DNA from: Actinomycetota bacterium
GTDB taxonomy: Bacteria; Actinomycetota; Thermoleophilia; Gaiellales; Gaiellaceae
NCBI GenBank assembly: GCA_003162235.1
Contig: PMMN01000049.1
Coordinates: 12,405 to 17,840 of the forward strand
Length of the DNA: 5,436 nucleotides
Direction: 5' to 3'
Shown: positions 1 to 4,197 of the stretch, in pieces
How positions within the stretch are numbered: the first letter of the stretch is position 1
How the letters are laid out: the number at the start of each line of letters is the position of its first letter
Translations under genes and position numbers: made by a program
Notes under the pieces: model-generated
What the model was told of the DNA's origin: nothing
What the model saw: only the letters and a program-made list of their open reading frames with translations
Database searches by the model: none

Positions 1-386
1 CGGACGACATCGACTCGGCCCTGCGGACGCTCTACGCGCTAAAGGAGCTGGGCGTGCGCCTCGCCATCGATGACTTCGGCACCGGCTACTCGTCGCTCCA
101 GTACTTGCGTCAGGTCCCAGCCGACATCATCAAGATCGCCAAGCCGTTCGTCGACGGCGTTCGTGTCACGGACAGCGAGGATTACCGCGTAGCACATGCG
201 ATCGTGCACCTTGGCGAGGCCTTCGGCCTACAGACGCTCGCCGAGGGAATCGAGGATCGCGAGCAATTCGAACGGATGCGCGAGCTAGGCTGCGAGCTCG
301 GCCAGGGCTACTACTTCGCGCGGCCGCTACCAGCCGAAGAGGTCACCTCGCTTCTCGCTTCCGAGCTTGACGCGCTGGCAGCCTAA
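1..386 (+). CDS. EAL-domain c-di-GMP phosphodiesterase, C-terminal part (5' end outside window)
   Basis: The reading frame is open from base 3 to the TAA at 384-386, giving 127 visible residues; the gene starts left of the window. The fragment is the second half of an EAL domain, which hydrolyses c-di-GMP to pGpG in the cytoplasm. The metal-binding DDFGTGYSSL motif is at residues 23-32. The conserved lysine is at 44 (IIKIAKPFV), the glutamate of AEGIE at 81 and the glutamine of LGQGYYFARPLP at 101. These correspond to the catalytic or metal-site residues known from active EAL enzymes, so the domain looks catalytically competent. The usual LKIDRSFV is replaced by IKIAKPFV, a variant I recall from actinobacterial GGDEF/EAL proteins. 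The GTG at 54 lies inside the domain and is not the start. The domains that precede EAL (often GGDEF or PAS) cannot be seen. It converges with the collagen-like gene. Confidence 0.95.
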   Translation, partial: DDIDSALRTLYALKELGVRLAIDDFGTGYSSLQYLRQVPADIIKIAKPFVDGVRVTDSEDYRVAHAIVHLGEAFGLQTLAEGIEDREQFERMRELGCELGQGYYFARPLPAEEVTSLLASELDALAA

Positions 387-481
387 GCGCCGCAGCGCAG
401 TGAGCCGTCGGGCAGTTCGAACTCGATCTTGAACTCGTGTGTGGATTCGTCGCTTTGTCGGACCGCTCGCCGATTCGCAGG

Positions 482-1117
482 CTAGGGCGAAGTCGCGGCC
501 CAGGTCCCGCCGTCGAAGAAGAGGCCGGGGCTGCTGGAGCTCACCGTGAACAGGGTGCCCCAGGCAGTGGTGCCAGTGACCACGGCGCCGAGCGTGTTCG
601 CCGCAAAGCCGTTCGAATACAGGCAGAGGTTGCCCGGCTGTGCCGTCGGGTTGACGTTCGTGCCGCCTGAGCAGCCGGCGGGTACCGACACGGGGCCGGC
701 CACGTAGTGGAACGTGGGAGCGGAGGCGAATGTGAAGCCGAACGAAATCGACTCGTAGGCCGTACCGGCCGAGCTGGACCCGCCCGCCCAGTTGCCACGC
801 AGCGTGATCCCCCGTGGGAGCACTCCCGGGAAGGGACCCGGAGGGCCCGTCACCCCGGCTGATCCCGCCGCCCCGGCTGATCCCGTCGCGCCGGCTGGCC
901 CCGCTACCCCCCGCGGGCCGCGGACATTCCACGAGACCTTCTTCTCACGCTTACTACATTTGCTCGCGAGCCGGAGCGCGCCGGTCTTCTTGTTGGCGCA
1001 TCCGTGGAGCGTCCCACCGCTGCTGGCGGCGAACGCCAATCCTCCTCCGGCGGCGGTGGCGATCGCCGCCACCCGAACGTAGCCGACCCAAGACCCACTG
1101 CGAACGAAACTGATCAT
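482..1117 (-). CDS. Secreted collagen-like (Gly-X-Y) protein
   Basis: The product is 211 residues. The start is the ATG at 1115-1117, chosen because AAGGAGGG lies 5 bases upstream and the protein begins with a signal-like stretch. A longer in-frame reading runs through the tRNA and is spurious. Residues 11-31 form a hydrophobic Ala/Gly-rich segment ending in AFAA, consistent with a signal peptide or anchor. Residues 35-64 hold a head with Cys40 and Cys54 and the pattern GC-x4-TGALRL...VSWN. Residues 67-96 are ten uninterrupted Gly-X-Y triplets (GPR to GPF), a short collagen-like stalk. Residues 104-211 form a Gly/Ser/Thr-rich, probably beta-rich C-terminal domain with Cys149 and Cys165, ending GGTWAATSP. 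This layout is common in actinobacterial collagen-like proteins of unknown function. A surface or spore-associated role is a guess. No neighbour shares its operon. Confidence 0.85.
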   Translation of the reverse strand: MISFVRSGSWVGYVRVAAIATAAGGGLAFAASSGGTLHGCANKKTGALRLASKCSKREKKVSWNVRGPRGVAGPAGATGSAGAAGSAGVTGPPGPFPGVLPRGITLRGNWAGGSSSAGTAYESISFGFTFASAPTFHYVAGPVSVPAGCSGGTNVNPTAQPGNLCLYSNGFAANTLGAVVTGTTAWGTLFTVSSSSPGLFFDGGTWAATSP

Positions 1118-1122
1118 GCCGT

Positions 1123-1130
1123 CCCTCCTT
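1123..1130 (-). promoter_or_regulatory. Shine-Dalgarno of the collagen-like gene
   Basis: On the minus strand AAGGAGGG stands 5 bases before the ATG at 1117. It is near-perfectly complementary to the 16S rRNA 3' end and is the best ribosome binding site in the window. It fixes the start of the 211-residue protein against the much longer open frame upstream. Confidence 0.8.
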
Positions 1131-1465
1131 TGCCCGTGCCCGAGGAGTGGAGAATTCGATAGCCGACGCAAGCACGCAACCGTGGTTTTTATGCGCACTC
1201 CGTTATCGCCCCGACGGAAACCCTCAAACGTGACTTGCCGTGCCATCGTTTGCGCGCAGAGCGTCCACACCAGGCGGAATCGGCTGGCGCTGGCTGGACA
1301 GGCTCGAACTCTGAATTCGCGCTCGGGGGTTTGGACGTCGCACTTTGGTTGTGGCGGATTACCCCTTAAAACCGTGGTTTGGAGCCAGGCGGGTTGCCGG
1401 TACTTATCGCGTCTCTGGCGGGTCGCTGGCCGTGCGGGTCCGGAGAAGACAGTGTGACTACGCGG
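1131..1465. other. Non-coding stretch upstream of the collagen-like gene
   Basis: I see no credible gene here. Open frames exist on both strands but read as compositionally odd Arg/Ser/Pro strings without domains or ribosome binding sites. The stretch is richer in A/T than the flanking genes. It contains two copies of a palindrome of the form AACC-GT-GGTT, at 1178-1187 and 1369-1380 (the second extended to AAACC-GT-GGTTT). The promoter of the collagen-like gene must lie here or in the adjacent repeat, but I could not identify a convincing -35/-10 pair. Confidence 0.5.
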
Positions 1466-1694
1466 ACTCGGAGAGGATTGTGCGGCCAGCGACCCCGAGC
1501 GCTGCGACCGACCTGGCGGGCGCGGCTCATCTCCACGCCGTCCCAGCTCAAACCGAATCCCGCTCACACTCACGGTTAGCCCGCTACGCGCCTGAGAGCA
1601 GGCGAGGCAATACGCCGAAGGCGCGGCGAATCGCTTCGAAACGCAATCCGTCGAAAGTCGCAATGTCCTCCGAAGGAGGACGGACTTTCGACGG
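1466..1694 (-). repeat. Intergenic repeat element, copy A (3' of tRNA-Ala)
   Basis: This is the first of three related copies. In plus-strand order it holds an ACTCGGAGAG box at 1466, then GCGACCGACC continuing to GCGCGGCTCA (1504-1529). These are followed by CGGTTAGCCC at 1573-1582, GAGCAGGCGAGGCA at 1596-1609 and the terminal hairpin at 1648-1694. The first block matches copy B at 25 of 26 positions. The distances from that block to CGGTTAGCCC (69 bases) and to the hairpin (144 bases) equal those in copy B. Copy A carries about 12 extra bases between the ACTCGGAGAG box and GCGACCGACC. Strand is assigned by the minus-strand gene it follows. No terminal inverted repeats, target duplication or transposase is visible. 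Function is unknown. Confidence 0.8.
1648..1694 (-). terminator. Two-tier hairpin, copy A, just 3' of tRNA-Ala
   Basis: The outer arms pair perfectly over 12 bp (CCGTCGAAAGTC at 1648-1659 with 1683-1694). The inner stem is 7 bp (1665-1671 with 1675-1681) around a three-base loop, with GCAAT unpaired on one side and a single G on the other. On the minus strand it begins three bases after the tRNA 3' end, so it could terminate or bound the tRNA transcript. No U-run follows (ATTGCGTTTCG), so it is not a textbook intrinsic terminator. Confidence 0.55.
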
Positions 1695-1697
1695 GAG

Positions 1698-1770
1698 TGG
1701 AGCGTACCGGGATCGAACCGGTGACCTCCGGCTTGCAAAGCCGGCGCTCTCCCAGCTGAGCTAACGCCCC
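1698..1770 (-). tRNA. tRNA-Ala (anticodon TGC)
   Basis: The 73-base cloverleaf reads from 1770 down to 1698. The acceptor stem GGGGCGT pairs with ACGCTCC through all seven positions, including a G3:U70 wobble, the known identity element for alanyl-tRNA synthetase. The D arm holds TTAGCTCAGCTGGGAGAGC. The anticodon stem is CCGGC/GCCGG around TTTGCAA, with anticodon TGC at 1735-1737. The T arm contains GGTTCGATCCC. The discriminator is A at 1698. CCA is not encoded (the next bases are CTC), so it must be added after transcription. There is no intron. It lies between repeat copies A and B, with the copy A hairpin starting three bases downstream. Confidence 0.97.
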
Positions 1771-1779
1771 TCAATCAGG

Positions 1780-1785
1780 AGTGTA
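1780..1785 (-). promoter_or_regulatory. Possible -10 box of tRNA-Ala
   Basis: TACACT on the minus strand lies 9 bases before the first tRNA base, a position that would start transcription close to the mature 5' end. No clear -35 hexamer is found at 16-18 bases upstream, so this is tentative. It abuts the conserved end of repeat copy B. Confidence 0.3.
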
Positions 1786-1788
1786 GCC

Positions 1789-2004
1789 AGCAGTCCGAGA
1801 GAAGTTCCCACGCCGCCGCGACCGACATGGCGGGCGCGGCTCACTACGCGCCGTCCCTTACTCGCATAGGACCCCGCCACCGGTCCCGGTCAGCCCGTCT
1901 CGCTCATAGGAGCAGGACGAGGCACACGTGCCGCAAGCGCGGCGACTCGCTCGAAAGAGTGCGCTTGAAAGTCGTCGCCGGCTTCGCCGGCGGACTTTCA
2001 AGCG
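1789..2004 (-). repeat. Intergenic repeat element, copy B (3' of the small DUF2630-like gene)
   Basis: The parts are in the same order as in copy A: AGCAGTCCGAGAGAAG from 1789, GCGACCGACA to GCGCGGCTCA (1818-1843), CGGTCAGCCC (1887-1896), GAGCAGGACGAGGCA (1910-1924) and the hairpin at 1962-2004. Internal distances equal those of copy A. The AGCAG...AGAAG...CCGCCGCGACCGAC end matches copy C almost base for base and reaches to within about 20 bases of the tRNA-Ala 5' end. Copies are diverged in the parts between blocks. Confidence 0.8.
1962..2004 (-). terminator. Two-tier hairpin, copy B, overlapping the stop of the small gene
   Basis: The outer arms pair over 12 bp without mismatch (CGCTTGAAAGTC at 1962-1973 with 1993-2004). 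A two-base bulge (GT, 1974-1975) leads to a 7-bp inner stem CGCCGGC/GCCGGCG (1976-1982 with 1986-1992) and a TTC triloop. The TGA stop of the upstream minus-strand gene (1998-2000) lies inside the arm. There is no U-run downstream. A terminator or 3'-end stabilising role is inferred. Confidence 0.55.
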
Positions 2005-2243
2005 GCAGAACGCTCGATCCGCTCTTCGGTACGGGCGCGCTGGAGGATGTGCCCACGATCGCCGAAGCGGATCGAGGCGCGCACGGTGCGCTGCTGCTCC
2101 CACAGCCGCTCGATATCTTTTTCGAGTTGATGGAGCTCGGTAGCCGTGTCGGGGTCGTGACCTTCGGAGAGCGCATGGTAAAGCTCGGCGCGCCTGTCGC
2201 TCGCCTGCTCGATCTTCTCGCGAATCTCCTCGAGAGTCTTCAT
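1998..2243 (-). CDS. Small conserved protein, DUF2630-like
   Basis: The product has 81 residues from the ATG at 2241-2243 (MKTLEEIREKIEQ). Upstream is a weak GCAGGGAT. An in-frame GTG at 2288 would add 15 residues (MDFREYRAAHYVCRD), and no clear Shine-Dalgarno settles the choice. The protein is highly charged and predicted helical. A first helix carries heptad-like spacing (about residues 3-23), and a second holds ELHQLEKDIERLWEQQRTVRAS (about 37-58). The end is basic. The 'LE..ler.Wd..r.rRa' signature and the length resemble DUF2630, a small actinobacterial family of unknown function; this is recognition from memory. It is flanked on both sides by the intergenic repeat, copy C upstream and copy B at its stop. 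No function can be assigned. Confidence 0.65.
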   Translation of the reverse strand: MKTLEEIREKIEQASDRRAELYHALSEGHDPDTATELHQLEKDIERLWEQQRTVRASIRFGDRGHILQRARTEERIERSAA

Positions 2244-2446
2244 ATCCCTGCAAACGTAGTGAGCCGCACGGTATTCCCGGAAATCCACAAACTCACTCTT
2301 CAGGACGAGAAGCAGCTCGGAAGAAGCTCTCAGGCCGCCGCGACCGACCTGCGCGGGCGCGGCTCAGCGAACGCCCATCCCCAGCCCCTAACACCACAAA
2401 CACTGCCCACAATCGCGGTCAGCCGAGCCCGCGTTTAGGAGCACAT

Positions 2447-2475
2447 GAGGCACCGCGACAAAGGCGCGGTGCCTC
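2447..2475 (-). terminator. Strong 11-bp hairpin downstream of argF
   Basis: GAGGCACCGCG (2447-2457) pairs perfectly with CGCGGTGCCTC (2465-2475) around a seven-base loop. It lies about 50 bases beyond the argF stop on the minus strand, inside repeat copy C, and would act as a second hairpin in tandem with the one at 2491-2535. No U-run follows on the minus strand (ATGTGCTCC). The matching part of copies A and B has only weak short stems. Confidence 0.5.
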
Positions 2476-2490
2476 GTCTACAGAGGTCAT

Positions 2491-2535
2491 TCCGCTGCAA
2501 GTCTTCGCCGGCTCTGCCGGCGGACTTTCAGCGGA
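2491..2535 (-). terminator. Two-tier hairpin, copy C, overlapping the argF stop
   Basis: The outer arms (2491-2503 with 2523-2535) pair at 12 of 13 positions, the exception being C2498 opposite T2528. A two-base TT bulge and a 7-bp inner stem CGCCGGC/GCCGGCG (2506-2512 with 2516-2522) with a TCT triloop follow. The argF TGA (2528-2530) is inside the arm. The minus strand continues ATGACCTCTG, without a U-run. It is probably a 3' boundary of the argF transcript. Confidence 0.55.
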
Positions 2536-3475
2536 GAACCAGCGCCATCAGCGCCTTCTGGGCGTGCAGGCGGTTCTCGGTCTGATCCCAGACCGCCGAG
2601 CGCGGGCCGTGGACGATCTCTTCCGAGATTTCTTCGCCGTAGTGCGCCGGCAGGCAGTGCATGACGATCGCCTCGGGCCCGGCTAGCTCGAGGATGTGCT
2701 CATCGATTCGGTAGGACTCGAGTGCGGCCAGGCGCAGATCGCGCTCGGCCTCCTGGCCCATGCTCACCCAGACGTCGGTGTAGAGCACGTCGGCTCCGGC
2801 TGCCGCCTGCTCGGGGCTGCGGGCGATCTCGACACTCCCTCCCGACTCCGCCGCCGCCTCGCGGGCGTCCGCCTGTGCCTGCTCGGTCGGCTCGAAGCCG
2901 TCGGGGAAGGCTCCGATGAAGCTCATTCCCAGCTTGGCTGCCGCGACCATCAACGAGGAGCAGACGTTGTTACCGTCGCCGAGATAGGCGAGTCGCACGC
3001 CTTTGAGCTGTCCGAAGCGCTCGCGGATCGTCATCACGTCGGCGAGTGCCTGACAGGGATGCGAGCTATCGGTGAGAGCGTTTATCACCGGGATGCTGGC
3101 GTGGGTCGCCAGCTCGACGACCTCCTCCTGGGCGACCGTGCGGATGACGACCGCGTCGACGTAGCGGGAGAGCACGCAGGCCGTGTCCTTGAGCGTCTCG
3201 CCGCGAGCCAGGTGGCTGTCGGCGGCGGTCAGGCTGACGCCGGTGCCGCCGAGCTGACAGATCCCGACCTCGAAGGAGACCCGCGTCCGGGTCGAGGACT
3301 TGTTGAAGATCAGCGCCAGCGAGCGGCCGGGCAGCAGCTGATGCGGCTCACGCCTGGCCAGCGAGGCTTTCAGCTCGTCCGCCAGGTCGAGAGTCGTGGC
3401 CAGCTCTTCAGGTTTCCAGTCCGCAACGCGGAGGAAATGCCTCCCTTTCAAAGCCGTTGTGGGGAGAGTCAGCAT
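2528..3475 (-). CDS. argF: Ornithine carbamoyltransferase
   Basis: The 315-residue cytoplasmic enzyme joins carbamoyl phosphate and ornithine to give citrulline in arginine biosynthesis. The length is normal for the family, which works as a trimer. The carbamoyl-phosphate motif FNKSSTRTRVSFE is at 57-69 (STRTR 61-65), and HPCQALAD is at 139-146. YLGDGNNVCSSL (164-175) opens the ornithine domain, DVWVSMGQE is at 234-242 (SMG, ornithine binding) and HCLPAH, with the active-site Cys274, is at 273-278. All key residues are present. The ATG at 3475 is the only sensible start, since the RHFL near residue 13 is the usual family beginning, but no Shine-Dalgarno precedes it. No other arg gene is visible; it stands alone, divergent from hsp20, and its stop is inside the repeat C hairpin. 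The catabolic form (arcB) cannot be excluded by sequence alone, but there is no arc neighbour. Confidence 0.96.
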   Translation of the reverse strand: MLTLPTTALKGRHFLRVADWKPEELATTLDLADELKASLARREPHQLLPGRSLALIFNKSSTRTRVSFEVGICQLGGTGVSLTAADSHLARGETLKDTACVLSRYVDAVVIRTVAQEEVVELATHASIPVINALTDSSHPCQALADVMTIRERFGQLKGVRLAYLGDGNNVCSSLMVAAAKLGMSFIGAFPDGFEPTEQAQADAREAAAESGGSVEIARSPEQAAAGADVLYTDVWVSMGQEAERDLRLAALESYRIDEHILELAGPEAIVMHCLPAHYGEEISEEIVHGPRSAVWDQTENRLHAQKALMALVLR

Positions 3476-3506
3476 CGGGAGCGGAGGAGTTTAGCGATCG
3501 GGAGAC

Positions 3507-3535
3507 TTGACAATACCCGACTTAGGTTTTATTAT
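3507..3535 (+). promoter_or_regulatory. Sigma-70-type promoter of hsp20
   Basis: A perfect TTGACA (3507-3512) and TATTAT (3530-3535, 5 of 6 to consensus) are separated by 17 bases. Transcription would start near 3542, leaving a leader of about 30 bases before the ATG. No CIRCE (TTAGCACTC) or HAIR (CTTGAGT...ACTCAAG) operator is recognisable. On the opposite strand GATAAT (3531-3536) overlaps this -10 and is a candidate -10 for argF, with only a weak -35 (TTTCTA). Confidence 0.75.
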
Positions 3536-3571
3536 CCGCGGCCAATCAAGGACTAGAAAGGCGGAGACGAG

Positions 3572-4057
3572 ATGGCCACGATGGTTCGATTCGATCCGTT
3601 CAGGGAGCTCGCCACCCTTCAGGTCGAGATGGGCAGGGCGATGGGCGGCGTCTTCGGCGAGCGGGGCGGCGAGCGGGGCGCTCGCTCTTGGATCCCGGCT
3701 CTCGACGTCTGGGAGACGAGCGACGAGATCATCTACGCCTTCGACCTACCCGGCATTCCGGAGGAAAAGATCTCGGTCGAGCTCGATAACGGCGTGCTCA
3801 GCGTGAGTGCCGCGAGAGAGCGGGAGCAGACCAACACGCATACCGGCTTCCGCCGCTACGAGCGCCGCTTCGGCGCCTTCGAGCGGACGATCTCGCTGCC
3901 CGCAGGCGTTTCCGAGTCGGACGTGAAAGCGAGCTACGCGAACGGCGTGCTCGAGCTGCACGTTCGCAAGCCCCAGCAGCCGAAGCCGCACAGGATTCCA
4001 GTTGCAAAAGACGAGACGAGCGCGATCGAGGGCACGGCACGCAAGAAGGACGAGTAA
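3572..4057 (+). CDS. Small heat-shock protein, Hsp20/alpha-crystallin family
   Basis: The 161-residue protein is an ATP-independent holdase that binds unfolding proteins as large oligomers in the cytoplasm. The N-terminal arm has the common FDPFREL motif (7-13) followed by a Gly/Arg linker (29-37) in which a 12-base unit is duplicated (GERG-GERG). The alpha-crystallin domain spans about 41-133, with DLPGIPEEKISVELDNGVLSV near 58-78 and the signature ANGVLELHVRKP at 123-134. The C-terminal tail carries the IPV motif (142-144), an I-x-I/V anchor used in oligomer assembly, so the protein looks complete. The start is the ATG at 3572, behind AAAGGCGGAG (3557-3566). The ATG of Met4 is a less likely alternative. 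It is monocistronic, with its own promoter and a terminator 20 bases after the stop. Confidence 0.95.
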   Translation: MATMVRFDPFRELATLQVEMGRAMGGVFGERGGERGARSWIPALDVWETSDEIIYAFDLPGIPEEKISVELDNGVLSVSAAREREQTNTHTGFRRYERRFGAFERTISLPAGVSESDVKASYANGVLELHVRKPQQPKPHRIPVAKDETSAIEGTARKKDE

Positions 4058-4076
4058 CCACTACGGCGCGAGCTTC

Positions 4077-4116
4077 AGCGGGAGGCGGCTTCGACCGCCT
4101 CCCGCTCTCTGTTTGA
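4077..4116 (+). terminator. Intrinsic terminator of hsp20
   Basis: AGCGGGAGGCGG (4077-4088) pairs perfectly over 12 bp with 4095-4106 around CTTCGA, followed by CTCTGTTTG. It lies 20 bases after the hsp20 stop. The stem is symmetrical and may also serve the convergent peptidase gene, whose own 3' region (4117-4197) shows no better hairpin. Confidence 0.85.
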
Positions 4117-4197
4117 GCAGGGGAGGACCCCCTGGGCCGCGCTCCGGTCGGTTACCAGGCGTGGCGACGGTGGCTCCCCCTGCGGCGGGCGGCGCTC

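Larger units (their letters stand above)
2311..2535 (-). repeat. Intergenic repeat element, copy C (3' of argF)
   Basis: This third copy holds AGCAGCTCGGAAGAAG from 2311, GCGACCGACC to GCGCGGCTCA (2340-2366, one base longer than in A and B), CGGTCAGCC (2416-2424), GAGCACATGAGGCA (2439-2452) and the hairpin at 2491-2535. It is seven bases longer than A and B between the first block and the hairpin, with the extra bases in the first spacer. Unlike the others, its middle contains a perfect 11-bp hairpin (2447-2475). It fills nearly all of the gap between the small gene and argF. Confidence 0.78.

Noticed and set aside
387..398. GCGC-CGCA-GCGC as terminator of the EAL gene
   Set aside because: It is a four-base-pair stem with no T-run, too weak to call.
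482..1774. A 430-residue minus-strand open frame running through the tRNA into the collagen-like gene
   Set aside because: Its first residues (MRGVSSAGRAPALQ) are the translation of tRNA-Ala, and the next 200 residues are low-complexity Arg/Ser-rich sequence. The ATG at 1117 with AAGGAGGG is the true start.
1827..2438. A 203-residue plus-strand open frame across repeat B, the small gene and repeat C
   Set aside because: It reads through two non-coding repeats and antisense to the small gene, with no domain, no ribosome site and unusual composition.
1962..2535. TGA plus hairpin as a selenocysteine insertion (SECIS) or programmed readthrough signal
   Set aside because: The hairpin includes the TGA in its arm instead of following it. 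ArgF is not a selenoprotein and is complete at the TGA. The copy after tRNA-Ala has CGA at that place.
1466..2535. A MITE or insertion sequence as the origin of the repeats
   Set aside because: No terminal inverted repeats shared by the two ends, no target-site duplications and no transposase fragment were seen, so mobility is not supported by this window.
1466..2535. CRISPR array
   Set aside because: Repeat units are about 200 bp, diverged and separated by genes. There are no short identical repeats with regular spacers.
2696..3556. A 286-residue plus-strand open frame opposite argF
   Set aside because: argF on the minus strand has every family motif. The plus frame is its GC-driven shadow.
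3535..3571. RNA thermometer hiding the hsp20 ribosome site (TCCGC against GCGGA)
   Set aside because: The TCCGC lies at 3535-3539, upstream of the predicted transcription start near 3542, so it would not be in the mRNA. Other pairing is too weak.
3481..3571. CIRCE or HAIR heat-shock operator before hsp20
   Set aside because: Neither the TTAGCACTC nor the CTTGAGT-N7-ACTCAAG pattern is present. CTTGA and TCAAG occur but are about 34 bases apart.
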